From: Saliniramus sp050485405
GTDB taxonomy: Bacteria > Pseudomonadota > Alphaproteobacteria > Rhizobiales > Beijerinckiaceae
Direction: 5' to 3'
Assembly (NCBI GenBank): GCA_050485405.1
Contig: JBJHBI010000002.1
Coordinates: forward strand, 1 to 64,000
Length of the DNA: 64,000 nt
The position numbers and the translations under genes are program-made. Below, one piece after another: positions 40,987 through 49,983 of the stretch. Below the pieces are notes generated by a model. It made no database searches, was not told the origin of the DNA, and saw only the letters and a program-made list of their open reading frames with translations. Positions within the stretch are counted from its first letter, which is position 1. Every line of letters starts with the position of its first letter.

Positions 40987-42924
40987 CTAACGCCGCGCGC
41001 CACCGTATTCCGGCACGCTCGACTGACCGCCGAAGATGATCTGCTGCGGGTTGCGTTCGATCGCCCGCACGGCGCGGCTGATATCCTGCAACGTGCGGCG
41101 CCCGTCATCGGCGAGCGCGCGGTATTCCTGCAGGCCCGGACCGGTGAAGCGGTTGATGCCTGCGGTGATCTCCGCCGTGCGCGCATCGAGATTGTCGGCG
41201 AGCGTGCGGATCGCGACGGCGGCCTCGCGGATATCGTCGAAGAGACCGTCGCCCGCTTCGTCCTCGGCCGTACCGAGGAAGCTCTGGGCCGCCTCCAGCA
41301 CGCCGTCGATCCGGTCTGCGGACTGGTTCAGCTTCTCCGAGATGGAGACGGCATTGGAGATGATCTGGTCGGCATCCGCGCTGCGGTCACCGAGAACCTG
41401 CGCGAAGCGCTCGACGTTCTCGAGCGTTCCGGCGAGCTGCTGCGGATCGATCGCCTGGGTCAGGCCGGCGAGATCCTGCATGACGGTATCGAGATTGCCG
41501 CGATTCTCCGCGAGCGTCCCGGAAAAGGCCGAGACGTTGGCCAGCGTCTCGCGCAGAACCTCACGATCGATTGCAGCGACGAGGCCGTTGATCTCGTCGA
41601 GTGCGCTGTCGACCCGCTCGCGGGTGGCGCCAAGATCGTCGGTGAGCGTGGCGACGTTGCCGATGATGCGGTCGGTATCCGCGCTGCGGGCGCTCAGGAC
41701 CGAGGTGAAGCTCTCCGCATCCGCGACGATACGCCCCAGCCGCTCGGGATCGAGCGCGCCGGCGATACGGGTTGCATCCTGGATGATCGCGTCGAAATTC
41801 TCGCGGTTATCGGCCAGGGTGCCGCTGAATTCGCGGATATTGGCGAGCGTCTGGGTGACGTCCTCGCGGTCCACCGCATCGAGCAGGCTGGTGACCTGCG
41901 CGACGGCGCCGTCGATCTGCTGCGCCGTGGTGTTGAGGTTGTCGGTCAACGTGGCGGCGTTCGCGATGACCTGCGAGACTTGATCGTTGTTGTCGGCCAG
42001 CATCTGCGAGAAGCTCTCGATATTCGCGATGGTGGCGTTGATCCGGTCGGCATCGACGGCCTCGATGCCGGCTGCGACCGCGTCCAGCGTCTGCTCGAAC
42101 TTGATCGAGGTCTGGTTCAGGCGATCGGCCATCGAGCTGGCATCGGCGAAGATATTCTCGATCTGGTCGCGGCTGTCGGCGAGGACACTGGTGAATTCCT
42201 CGACATTGCGCACGGTCTGCGCCACCACGTCGGGATCGACGGCGGAGACGATCGCGTTCGTCGAGCGCGAGAGCTGGTCGAGCGAATCGGCGAGCGGCCC
42301 CACGCGTTCCGCCGCCTGGCCGACCTGTTCGAGAAAACTGTCGATGCCCGGGGCGTTGTCGCTCAGCGCCCGGGAGAACTGCTCGACATTGCTGATCGTC
42401 GCGGTGATCGTCGTTTCGTTGTCGTCGACGAGCCGGTTGATCCGCTCGAGCGTATCGGCGGCCTGGCGGGCGATGTCGCGGCCCGACTGGATCAGATCCT
42501 GGAAATCGGAGCGCTCCGCCGCGATCACCGGCGGCTGCTCGCCGGGTGTGGAGGTCAGGCGCTGCGCGTCTGGCGTGCCGCCGGTGAGGGAGATGTTCGC
42601 GATCCCCGTCAGGCCCTGATATTCGAGCTGGGCGCGGGTATCGGCGCGAACCGGCGTATCCGCCATGATCTGGATGCGCGCGACGACGCGGCTGGGATCG
42701 TCCGTATCGAGGCGCAGCGACTGCACGTCGCCCACCCGCAGGCCGTTGAAGGTGACGGGCGAGCCGCGCGACAGGCCGGCGACCGAATCACGGAAGACGA
42801 TCTGGATCGCGAGCCGCTCCTGCCCGCGTTCGCTGACGGCGAACCAGTAGACGAACAGAAAACCCGCCGCCACGACGAGCAGCGTGAACAAACCGATCAG
42901 AGCGTAGTTCGCCCGGGTCTCCAT
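40987..42924 (-). CDS. mlaD: MCE/MlaD-domain lipid transport protein with internal repeats
   Basis: Periplasmic, inner-membrane-anchored substrate-binding component of a phospholipid ABC importer. Residues 1-30 form a single membrane anchor (LIGLFTLLVVAAGFLFVYWF), and residues about 38-115 the MCE domain with the Gly- and Leu-rich EYQGLTGIANISLTGG. Residues about 172-550 are seven copies of a helical repeat, each marked by N(V/I)xxF, spaced exactly 61, 61, 61, 40, 61 and 40 residues. At 645 residues the protein is far longer than E. coli MlaD (about 180). A long tubular or coiled-coil extension is likely. It is followed by the lipoprotein gene. Confidence 0.92.
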   Translation of the reverse strand: METRANYALIGLFTLLVVAAGFLFVYWFAVSERGQERLAIQIVFRDSVAGLSRGSPVTFNGLRVGDVQSLRLDTDDPSRVVARIQIMADTPVRADTRAQLEYQGLTGIANISLTGGTPDAQRLTSTPGEQPPVIAAERSDFQDLIQSGRDIARQAADTLERINRLVDDNETTITATISNVEQFSRALSDNAPGIDSFLEQVGQAAERVGPLADSLDQLSRSTNAIVSAVDPDVVAQTVRNVEEFTSVLADSRDQIENIFADASSMADRLNQTSIKFEQTLDAVAAGIEAVDADRINATIANIESFSQMLADNNDQVSQVIANAATLTDNLNTTAQQIDGAVAQVTSLLDAVDREDVTQTLANIREFSGTLADNRENFDAIIQDATRIAGALDPERLGRIVADAESFTSVLSARSADTDRIIGNVATLTDDLGATRERVDSALDEINGLVAAIDREVLRETLANVSAFSGTLAENRGNLDTVMQDLAGLTQAIDPQQLAGTLENVERFAQVLGDRSADADQIISNAVSISEKLNQSADRIDGVLEAAQSFLGTAEDEAGDGLFDDIREAAVAIRTLADNLDARTAEITAGINRFTGPGLQEYRALADDGRRTLQDISRAVRAIERNPQQIIFGGQSSVPEYGGARR

Positions 42925-42928
42925 TCCG

Positions 42929-43750
42929 TCAGTTTCCTTCCTGCGCAGTGGTTTCCACCGCGCGTGCCCGCTTTCCGTGGAAGTAGCTCTTCACCCACGG
43001 ATGGTCCGATTCGAGCATTGTGCGCATCGGACCCTCGCATACCACCTTGCCGTCCGCCAGTGCCGCTATCCGGTCGCAGACCGAGAACAGACTGTCGAGA
43101 TCATGGGTCACCATATAGACCGTGAGCCCCAATGTCCGTTGCAAGGTTGCAATGAGGTCGTCGAAATCGGCAGCGCCGATCGGGTCGAGACCCGAGGTCG
43201 GCTCGTCGAGGAAGACGATGTCGGGATCGAGCGCGAGCGCGCGAGCCAGCGACGCGCGCTTGATCATGCCGCCCGAGAGCTCCGAGGGAAACTTGTCGGC
43301 GGCATCGGGCTTCAGGCCGACCATGTCGATCTTGAGCATGGCGAGTTCGTCCATCAGCCGGTCGGGCAGATCGAGATGCTCGCGCATCGGCACCTGGATG
43401 TTCTGCTTGACGGTGAGGGCGGAAAACAAGGCGCCTTGCTGGAACAGCACGCCCCAGCGGCGCTCCATCGCCCGGCGTTCCATGTCGTCGAGGCTGTCGA
43501 TGTCGCGCCCGAATACCTCGATCGAGCCGGCGCGTTTTGGGATCAGGCCGAGAATGGCACGGGTGAGCACGGACTTGCCCTGGCCCGAACCACCGACGAA
43601 ACCGAGGATCTCGCCGGCATAAACGTCGAGATCGAGATCCTTCATGATCGTCTTGGTGCCGAAACCGACCTCCAGCCCGCGCACGCGGATGATCGGCTCC
43701 CCTCTGGCGGGCGGCGCCTGTGTTTGCGGCATGGTCGCGGTGGCACTCAT
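42929..43750 (-). CDS. mlaF: ABC transporter ATPase of the Mla system
   Basis: Cytoplasmic ATPase driving phospholipid or related MCE transport. The 273-residue protein has the Walker A GGSGQGKSVLT near residue 55, the ABC signature LSGGMIKRASLARAL near residue 156 and Walker B DIVFLDEPTSGLDP near residue 175. This matches MlaF, including the LSGGM signature typical of the MCE ATPases. It sits between the permease gene (8 bases upstream) and mlaD (4 bases downstream) in the same operon. Confidence 0.94.
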   Translation of the reverse strand: MSATATMPQTQAPPARGEPIIRVRGLEVGFGTKTIMKDLDLDVYAGEILGFVGGSGQGKSVLTRAILGLIPKRAGSIEVFGRDIDSLDDMERRAMERRWGVLFQQGALFSALTVKQNIQVPMREHLDLPDRLMDELAMLKIDMVGLKPDAADKFPSELSGGMIKRASLARALALDPDIVFLDEPTSGLDPIGAADFDDLIATLQRTLGLTVYMVTHDLDSLFSVCDRIAALADGKVVCEGPMRTMLESDHPWVKSYFHGKRARAVETTAQEGN

Positions 43751-43759
43751 CGCGGCTCC

Positions 43760-44911
43760 TCAATAATCGATCGCGGCGAAGAAGATGGCGAACAGGCCGT
43801 CCATCACGATCACCATGAAGATCGCCTTCACCACCGAGGATGTCACCCGGCGCCCGAGCGATTCGGCGGAGCCCTGTACCGCCATGCCCTCGATACAGGC
43901 GATCACCCCGATCACCAGCGCCATGAACGGTGCCTTGATCAGGCCGACGAAGAAGGTGTTGAGCGCGATGCCCTCGCGCAGGCGTTCCAGGAACACGTCC
44001 GGCGTGATGCCGCCATAGATCCAGGAGACGACCATGGCGCCGAACAGGGCGGCTATCGAGGCGAGGAAGGTGAGCAGGGGCAGGCCGATCACGAGGGCGA
44101 GGAGGCGCGGCACGATCAGCACCTCGACCGGATCGAGCCCCATGACGCGGATCGCGTCGATCTCCTCGCGCATCTTCATCGAGCCGATCTCGGCGGTGAA
44201 GGCCGAGCCCGAGCGGCCCGCGACCATGATCGCCGTGAGCAGCACCCCGAGTTCGCGCAGTACGAGAATGCCCACGAGGTCGACGACGAAGCTCGTCGCC
44301 CCGAACCGCTGCAGCTGGAAGATCCCCTGCTGGGCGATGATGGCGCCGACGAGGAAGGAGATCAGCGTGATGATCGGCACGCCCTTGAAGGCGATCTGTT
44401 CGAGCTGGTTGACGAGTGCCGTTCCGCGAAAGCGGCGCGGATGCAGCGCAAGGCGGCCCAATGCGGAGCAGACCTCGCCGAGGAACGAAACGCCCTTGAC
44501 CACGTCGCGACCGCTTTCGACCATCGCCCGCCCGACATCTTCGAGCATGTTCACGAAGCGCGAATTATGGACGATGCGCGGCGGCTCGCTCTGGCGGCGG
44601 GCGACTTCGCGCAGAAGGGTGGCGTGTTCCTCGCGCTGCCCGGCAAAGGTCACGCGCAGCCCCGAGCGCTCCCAATCCGCCCTGGCCTGGGAGAGCATCA
44701 GCGCGCCGAGCGTATCGAGCCGCTCCAGGCCCGAGAGATCGACGGTCAGAGCACCGGCGGCGGCATATGGCGGCATGCCCGCCAGCAGGCCTTCGAGCGC
44801 GTTGCCGTTCGCCGCGATCCACGCACCGGCGAGCATGATCTGCCCGTCGCCCGCTTGGGCGAAACGCGGCTCGTGCTCTTTTGCGGGATCGGTTCGGGCG
44901 TAGGCCGTCAC
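43760..44911 (-). CDS. mlaE: MlaE-type ABC permease with N-terminal STAS-like region
   Basis: Integral membrane subunit of the MCE phospholipid transporter. The 383-residue protein is chosen from a GTG at 44911. Residues about 20-110 (MLAGAWIAANGNALEGLLAG, then ALTVDLSGLERLDTLGALML) resemble the STAS domain of MlaB, here fused instead of being separate. Residues about 135-383 hold the MlaE permease core with LVGILVLRELGVLLTAIMVA and GRSGSAFTAEIGSMKMREEI, the conserved RSG...EIGSM and EEIDAI motifs. It is the first gene of the operon, and much longer apparent frames on this strand are read-through artefacts. Confidence 0.93.
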   Translation of the reverse strand: MTAYARTDPAKEHEPRFAQAGDGQIMLAGAWIAANGNALEGLLAGMPPYAAAGALTVDLSGLERLDTLGALMLSQARADWERSGLRVTFAGQREEHATLLREVARRQSEPPRIVHNSRFVNMLEDVGRAMVESGRDVVKGVSFLGEVCSALGRLALHPRRFRGTALVNQLEQIAFKGVPIITLISFLVGAIIAQQGIFQLQRFGATSFVVDLVGILVLRELGVLLTAIMVAGRSGSAFTAEIGSMKMREEIDAIRVMGLDPVEVLIVPRLLALVIGLPLLTFLASIAALFGAMVVSWIYGGITPDVFLERLREGIALNTFFVGLIKAPFMALVIGVIACIEGMAVQGSAESLGRRVTSSVVKAIFMVIVMDGLFAIFFAAIDY

Positions 44912-45010
44912 GGAGAATTCGCCTCTCGACGCTGGTCGTCTGTTGGAAAGGTGATAGCCTGTCGGGCAATGCCGAGTCGAGGCGTAAACCATGTTCGAGA
45001 CGGTGAGACG

Positions 45011-45997
45011 ATGAAACGGACCCTGGAAGTCGCGATCGAAACCTTTCCGATCGCGGGGAAATTCACGATCTCGCGGGGATCGCGCACGGAGGCCACCGTG
45101 GTCACGGCGACGATCCGCGAGGGCTACGGCACGGGGCGCGGCGAGTGCGTGCCCTATCGCCGCTACGGCGAATCGGTGGAGGGCGTCGTCGAAACCATCG
45201 AGACGGCGCGCGAACTGATCGAATCCGGCGGTGATCGCGAGGCCTTGCTCGAAAAACTGCCCGCCGGCGCGGCCCGCAACGCCCTCGACTGCGCCCTGTG
45301 GGATCTCGAGGCGAAGCTCAGCGAAGTCCCCGCCCATATCAGCGCCGGCATCGACCGGATCGCGCCCATCACCACCGCCTATACGATCAGCCTCGATACG
45401 CCCGATGCGATGCGCGAGGCCGCGGCCAAGGCATCGGGGCGTCCGATCCTGAAGATCAAGCTCGGCGCGCCGGAAGGCGATATCGAGCGCATCCGCGCGG
45501 TGCGCGAAGCGGCGCCCGAGGCGGTTCTTCTGGCCGATGCCAATGAAGGCTGGCCGCCCGGCGACGTGCAGCGCTATATCGACGCCTGCGCCGAGGCCGG
45601 CTTCTCGCTGGTCGAACAGCCGCTCCATGCCGATGCCGACGAGGCCCTGCGCGACGTCGAGCGCCATGTCCCGCTCTGCGCCGACGAGAGCGCACACGAC
45701 CGCACCAGCCTGCCGCGTCTCGTCGGGCTCTACGATCTCGTCAACATCAAGCTCGACAAGACCGGCGGCCTCACCGAGGCGCTGGCCATGGCCGCGGAAG
45801 CGCAGAAGCGCGGTTTCGGCATCTTCGTCGGCTGCATGCTCGGCTCTTCTCTCGGCATGGCGCCCGCGATGCTCCTGACGCCGCAGGCGCGCTTCGTCGA
45901 TCTCGACGGGCCGCTCCTGCTCGCCGAGGATCGCGACAACGCCCTGCATTATCACGACGGTCTGGTGCATCCGCCCGAGCGCGCGCTCTGGGGCTGA
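45011..45997 (+). CDS. Dipeptide epimerase (enolase superfamily)
   Basis: Enolase-superfamily enzyme of the L-Ala-D/L-Glu epimerase group, acting on peptidoglycan-derived dipeptides. The 328-residue product has ARNALDCALWDLEAKL near residue 89, the acid/base Lys in ILKIKLGAPE near residue 150, metal ligands in ADANEGW near residue 178, VEQP and DES in the order typical of the superfamily, and KLDKTGGLTEALAMA near residue 250, the second catalytic Lys. Exact dipeptide specificity is uncertain. It faces away from the mla operon. Confidence 0.88.
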   Translation: MKRTLEVAIETFPIAGKFTISRGSRTEATVVTATIREGYGTGRGECVPYRRYGESVEGVVETIETARELIESGGDREALLEKLPAGAARNALDCALWDLEAKLSEVPAHISAGIDRIAPITTAYTISLDTPDAMREAAAKASGRPILKIKLGAPEGDIERIRAVREAAPEAVLLADANEGWPPGDVQRYIDACAEAGFSLVEQPLHADADEALRDVERHVPLCADESAHDRTSLPRLVGLYDLVNIKLDKTGGLTEALAMAAEAQKRGFGIFVGCMLGSSLGMAPAMLLTPQARFVDLDGPLLLAEDRDNALHYHDGLVHPPERALWG

Positions 45998-46011
45998 GCG
46001 CGACGCGCGCC

Positions 46012-47166
46012 TCAGCGTAGCCGGGACGCTCCGATCAGGACGCAGGCACCGCCTGCGAGCGCGACGGGGACCATCAGCCAGTAGGTCCCCGTTCCCAGAT
46101 ACGGATAGGCGAAGCCGCTGAGGATCATGCCGCTGGCCGTGGCGAGCGCCATACCGGCTCCGAAATACCCCTGCGCCTTGCCGCGTCCGCCCGGCGGCGC
46201 GTAGCGCGTCAGCGCCGCCATCAGGCCGAGATGCGTGGCGCCGAAGGTCAGCCCGTGCAGGATCTGCAGGCCGATGGTCGCGACGAGATCGGGGGCGAGG
46301 GCGAGCCCGGCGAAGCGGATCACCGCTGCACCGGCGCCGATCAGCATCAGCCGAACGATGCCGTCGCCACGCCCGACACCGCGTCCGATCAGCCAGAACA
46401 AGGCGATTTCGGCGACGATGCCGATCGCCCACAGCCATCCGATCATCAGCTCGGAGAATCCCTGCGCGCGCCATGCGATCGAGCCGAACCCGTAGAGCGT
46501 CGCATGGGAGGCTTGCAGGATAGCGCCGCCGGCGATGATCCAGATCAGCCCGATGGGCAGGCGCGACGGCACGGGGCTGCCATCCGCTTCCGGTGCGGCC
46601 TCGCGCAGACGTGCGGGTGCGCTGCGCGAGACGATCGCCCCGATCACGGCGATGCAGACCAGTGCGATCACCGCGGCATCGGCGGGTGTGCGCGTCAAGA
46701 GAAACCCCGCGCCGACATTGCAGGCGAGGAAGGCGGCCGAGCCCCACAGGCGGATACGCCCGTAATCGAGCCGCGAATCGTTGCGTACGGCATCGGTCGT
46801 GAGCAGGTCGATGGTCGGGGTGAGCGGCGCCTGGGCGATCGCGATCAGGATCACGATGAAACCGATCACGATCGGGCCGTCGACCCCCAGAAGGATCAGA
46901 TAGAAGAAGGCCAGTGCAATCTGTGCCGTGATCAGCAGATTGCGCGCTTCGACGGCGCGCTCCGTCAGCGCCACGAGCGGCGCGGTGGCGATGATGCGTA
47001 CGACGAGCGGCAGCGCGACGATGATCCCGATCACCGCCGGCGTCATCTCGCGCGATTCGAGCCAGATCGGGAAGAAGGGCATATAGATGCCGATGCCGGC
47101 GAAGGTTGCAGCATTGAGCGCGGATAGCCGCAGGGCGGGGTAGGGGGGAAGCGAAGGGCGTGGCAT
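46012..47166 (-). CDS. MFS transporter, HcaT/MFS_1-like
   Basis: Twelve-segment major facilitator, 384 residues. The sequence has hydrophobic segments throughout, starting with LSALNAATFAGIGIYMPFFP, and the loop RLWGSAAFLACNVGAGFLL in the middle of the first half, features of the phenylpropionate permease (HcaT)-like group. The substrate is not evident. It converges on the dipeptide epimerase gene and is divergent from the EndoU-like gene across about 120 bases. Confidence 0.85.
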   Translation of the reverse strand: MPRPSLPPYPALRLSALNAATFAGIGIYMPFFPIWLESREMTPAVIGIIVALPLVVRIIATAPLVALTERAVEARNLLITAQIALAFFYLILLGVDGPIVIGFIVILIAIAQAPLTPTIDLLTTDAVRNDSRLDYGRIRLWGSAAFLACNVGAGFLLTRTPADAAVIALVCIAVIGAIVSRSAPARLREAAPEADGSPVPSRLPIGLIWIIAGGAILQASHATLYGFGSIAWRAQGFSELMIGWLWAIGIVAEIALFWLIGRGVGRGDGIVRLMLIGAGAAVIRFAGLALAPDLVATIGLQILHGLTFGATHLGLMAALTRYAPPGGRGKAQGYFGAGMALATASGMILSGFAYPYLGTGTYWLMVPVALAGGACVLIGASRLR

Positions 47167-47288
47167 GCTGGACGATCATCGACGGGAGCGCGTATTCTGC
47201 GCCGGTCGGGCGGATCGGCGGGCGAGCGGCGCTTATAGCACGGCGGACGCGCGGTTCGGCAATGGCTTTCGGAGCCTTCGGGAGACGC

Positions 47289-48344
47289 ATGAGCATGATC
47301 GCGTGGCGATACGGCATCCGGACGCTGGCGGTTCTGGTGATCGGATTTGTCGCGATGGTTCCAGCCAGCGCCTTCGTGGCGATCGAGGGCGAATTCGTCG
47401 CAGCTCATGCCTGCCCGGCCTGGCACGCCCTGGCGCGGCGCGACAATCCCGGATCGGTCGTGCTCGTTCCCGCCCAGCGCTACGCCGTCGAGGGGCTCAA
47501 CCGTGCGGATGGCGATTACGTGCGCCTGCGCATGGCGCAAGCCGAGCCGCCGCAGCGCTGGGTCGCGCGTGATTGCGGGGAGATCATTCTCGCGTCTGAT
47601 GGTGTCGGGTCGGACGATACCGAACCGGCGCCCGATTTCGCACCGATCTTCGGAGAGGTCGTGCCGGCGCCCGGGCGCGACGCGTTCGACGACGCCGTCC
47701 TCGCGCTTTGTGGTGAATGGGGATCGCGCCCGTCGCGCTCCGCGTTCCGCGCCTCGTTCGACGATCCGGCCCATGCCGACGCGGCGGAACGGTTGGGGGA
47801 GGCGCTCGGTCATGCCCTGCCGGGAGCGGCGCCGGGGCGCGCGGCGTTCTTCGACGAACTCACCCGGATCTGGTTCGCGCGCGAGGGCTTTCGCCATATC
47901 TTTTGCGGCGAACCGGGCGAGACGGGGCTCGGTGGCCTGCATTATCGCGGGCGCATACATCAGCTGGAGGAAGAGGGCTGGGGTGGTCTCGCCGATTGCC
48001 GCAGCGCGGTCCACGCCCCGCCGATCAAGAGTATCGGCATCGCTTTTCGCACGCCCGGGGGCGCGGTCGCCGAGGCCTGCCCGAAGAGCTTCCTCACCGG
48101 GCATGATGCGCTGTCGCTGCTGATCGAGGTGACGCGCGCCTTCGCGACGAAGAAGGAGCATGCGGCCGGCGAGCGGATGTGCCTGCACGCGCTCTCCTCC
48201 GAGCGCTCCCCGACACACTCCGAATCGTCGCTCGATCTCGCGGTGCTCGTGACGCGTGACGGCGCCATACGCACCTTCTACCCCACCGCGAGGCCCCGTT
48301 GTGATGGGGGAACACCCCCGGATAACTGCCTATGCGTGCGTTGA
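47289..48344 (+). CDS. Exported EndoU-like endoribonuclease domain protein
   Basis: A 351-residue protein with a signal peptide near residues 10-30 (IRTLAVLVIGFVAMVPASA), start ATG 47289 behind GGGAG. Residues about 30-90 are a small extracytoplasmic domain with paired cysteines (AHACPAWHAL, ARDCGEII). Residues about 130-340 resemble EndoU: REGFRHIFCGEP (His 203) and GGLHYRGRIHQLEEEGW (His 218), comparable to the two catalytic His blocks of XendoU, with a later Lys candidate at residue 247 in APPIKSIG. EndoU enzymes cut RNA at U; some bacterial ones are exported toxins. Target and immunity are not evident. Confidence 0.75.
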   Translation: MSMIAWRYGIRTLAVLVIGFVAMVPASAFVAIEGEFVAAHACPAWHALARRDNPGSVVLVPAQRYAVEGLNRADGDYVRLRMAQAEPPQRWVARDCGEIILASDGVGSDDTEPAPDFAPIFGEVVPAPGRDAFDDAVLALCGEWGSRPSRSAFRASFDDPAHADAAERLGEALGHALPGAAPGRAAFFDELTRIWFAREGFRHIFCGEPGETGLGGLHYRGRIHQLEEEGWGGLADCRSAVHAPPIKSIGIAFRTPGGAVAEACPKSFLTGHDALSLLIEVTRAFATKKEHAAGERMCLHALSSERSPTHSESSLDLAVLVTRDGAIRTFYPTARPRCDGGTPPDNCLCVR

Positions 48345-48459
48345 AGCAAAAGGACTTTGCGCGCACGTGAGGGCAAGCCCGTATTGACGCTGAACTCTTC
48401 CGGACAAATGTTCATAAGCATGATTGCGGTTCCCCCCTCGAACCAGATGTGAGATCGGC

Positions 48460-48801
48460 GTGCGCATACATATCGTAGAAGACGATTACGGCGTTCGAGA
48501 TGCGTTGATCGAACTCGTCAGTGGCCAGGGCCACAAGGTTCTCGCCTATGCCGATGGCGAGGCCTTCATGAACGGCTGCTCGCCCCATGGCGGCGATCTG
48601 GTCTTCGTGGATCTCGGCCTGCCCGGAATCGGCGGGGCGGACGTGATCGACTGGCTGAGCGGTCTGCCCGAGCCGCCGCGCGTCGTGGCGATTTCCGGGC
48701 GTCCCCGAATCGATATCGAACTGATGATGCGACGGCTTCCTGCAAACTTGCAACTTCTGCGCAAGCCGCTCGCCCCGGAAGCCATTTCCGCTTTGCTGTG
48801 A
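48460..48801 (+). CDS. Single-domain response regulator receiver
   Basis: A 113-residue receiver domain without an output domain. It has the acidic pair in IHIVEDDYGV, the phospho-acceptor Asp in DLVFVDLGLPGIGG near residue 50, the Thr/Ser region VVAISG and the Lys of LRKPLAP near residue 104. I start it at a GTG at 48460. It is followed after about 220 bases by a Crp/Fnr-type gene on the same strand, an arrangement that recalls FixJ/FixK-type circuits, though here the receiver has no DNA-binding part. Confidence 0.85.
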   Translation: MRIHIVEDDYGVRDALIELVSGQGHKVLAYADGEAFMNGCSPHGGDLVFVDLGLPGIGGADVIDWLSGLPEPPRVVAISGRPRIDIELMMRRLPANLQLLRKPLAPEAISALL

Positions 48802-48811
48802 CACCCGACAT

Positions 48812-48825
48812 TTGCGCTGGATCAA
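48812..48825 (+). promoter_or_regulatory. FixK-type box upstream of the Crp/Fnr gene
   Basis: TTGCGCTGGATCAA fits TTG(A/C)-N6-(T/G)CAA, the FixK2-type consensus; its reverse complement is TTGAT-N4-CGCAA. It lies about 200 bases before the start of the Crp/Fnr gene. The same core occurs at 49984-49997. Confidence 0.5.
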
Positions 48826-49025
48826 TCCCCGCCGCCTCAATGTCGCGGCGATATTCGCGTTGGTCAAGTGACTGATCCGTCAGTGTGAATCGGCTACGGC
48901 CACGCCTCCGTGCTTTTCCCATCGTGGCACTGCTTAAGGGCAAACACCGATGTGTTCCGCAGGCGGCGAAATTACACGTTCCTCATCAACGCTCCGTTCC
49001 CCCGGGCGATTTCGAGGACGACGCC

Positions 49026-49751
49026 ATGGATGCGATAGTTTCCCGTCAGAACGCCGAAGCCGGCGGTTTCAGCAACACCAAATTCGATGCCGGCTGGAAG
49101 ATTTCCTTCGAGGCCGATCTCCGGGACGGGCCGGCCCCCGATGCCCGTGTCGCCTCCTTTCCGCCGCGCTCGCTGATCGTCGACGAGGGTGACGAGACGA
49201 CGAGCGTCTACGAGGTGGTCGAGGGCGGGGTGTTGCTGTTCAAGCTGCTTCCCGACGGTCGCCGCCAGATCATCGAGGTGCTCGGCGTCGGCGACGTGTT
49301 CGGGCTCGCTCCCAACGGTGTGTCCGATGTCGGGGCGGAGACGCTGACCAAGGCACGCATCGCGCTCTACGAGAAGCGTCGCCTCGATGCGGATGCGGCC
49401 CTTCGCGACCGGATTTTCGCGCGGCTGCGTGCCCAGCTCTGCGCCTTGCATGATCATGCGCTGCTGCTGGGTCGCAAATCCGCGCAGGAGCGCGTGGCGA
49501 CCTTCATCATGCGCCTCGTTCCCGGGCGTGGTGGCCATGCCTGCATCGGCCCGCTGGGTGCGATCGACGAGACCCGCGTCGACCTCGCCATGACCCGCCA
49601 GGAGATCGCGGATTATCTCGGTCTCACCATCGAGACCGTGAGCCGTGCCTTCTCCGCCCTGCGCCGCGCGGGCACCATCGCTTACGACAAGCAGGATTGC
49701 GTGAAGATCCCCAGCGTCTGCAAGCTCTGTCACCTGACCGGCTCTCACTGA
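49026..49751 (+). CDS. Crp/Fnr-family transcriptional regulator (FixK-like)
   Basis: A 241-residue regulator, with start ATG 49026 and GAGG upstream. Residues about 25-140 form a cyclic-nucleotide-binding fold (YEVVEGGVLLFKLLPDGRRQ, VGDVFGLAPNG). Residues about 185-235 are the helix-turn-helix TRQEIADYLGLTIETVSRAF with the E..SR recognition pattern that reads TTGAT half-sites. It lacks the N-terminal Fnr iron-sulfur cysteines, as FixK does, but has three C-terminal Cys in CVKIPSVCKLCHL, which might sense redox state or metal. Two FixK-type sites flank it. Confidence 0.9.
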   Translation: MDAIVSRQNAEAGGFSNTKFDAGWKISFEADLRDGPAPDARVASFPPRSLIVDEGDETTSVYEVVEGGVLLFKLLPDGRRQIIEVLGVGDVFGLAPNGVSDVGAETLTKARIALYEKRRLDADAALRDRIFARLRAQLCALHDHALLLGRKSAQERVATFIMRLVPGRGGHACIGPLGAIDETRVDLAMTRQEIADYLGLTIETVSRAFSALRRAGTIAYDKQDCVKIPSVCKLCHLTGSH

Positions 49752-49822
49752 AAAACGAAGGTCCGCTCCGGCGCCCGGGGCGTTGTGGCACCTGAAATCC
49801 GTGAGCATTGCAATAATCGAAG

Positions 49823-49850
49823 GGCCGCTGCGCGAGAGGCGGCCTTTTCT
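49823..49850 (+). terminator. Rho-independent terminator after the Crp/Fnr gene
   Basis: GGCCGC (49823-49828) pairs with GCGGCC (49839-49844), followed by TTTTCTTTTG. It lies about 70 bases past the gene's stop. Confidence 0.75.
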
Positions 49851-49875
49851 TTTGCTGTGTGACGCGAGATAAATA

Positions 49876-49916
49876 GAGCGCCCGACGCGACTCCCCCGAG
49901 ATCACGCCGGGCGCTC
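49876..49916. repeat. Inverted repeat with a 23-base spacer
   Basis: GAGCGCCCG (49876-49884) and CGGGCGCTC (49908-49916) are perfect 9-bp complements. No T-run follows on the plus strand, so it is unlikely to be a terminator there. Confidence 0.5.
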
Positions 49917-49983
49917 ACGGCGGTCTGTCGCCATTGAGCGTTCCGCCGTGGGCACCTTTTTACCGCATGCGATCAGCGCGACA

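Noticed and set aside
42977..45997. A 1006-residue plus-strand frame over the mla operon
   Set aside because: Its first two thirds are antisense to mlaF and mlaE; the true gene is the dipeptide epimerase starting at 45011.
43760..47317. A 1185-residue open frame spanning mlaE and the reverse complement of two neighbours
   Set aside because: Only its C-terminal 383 residues have permease and STAS features; the rest is the antisense of the dipeptide epimerase and MFS genes, typical of high-G+C frames.
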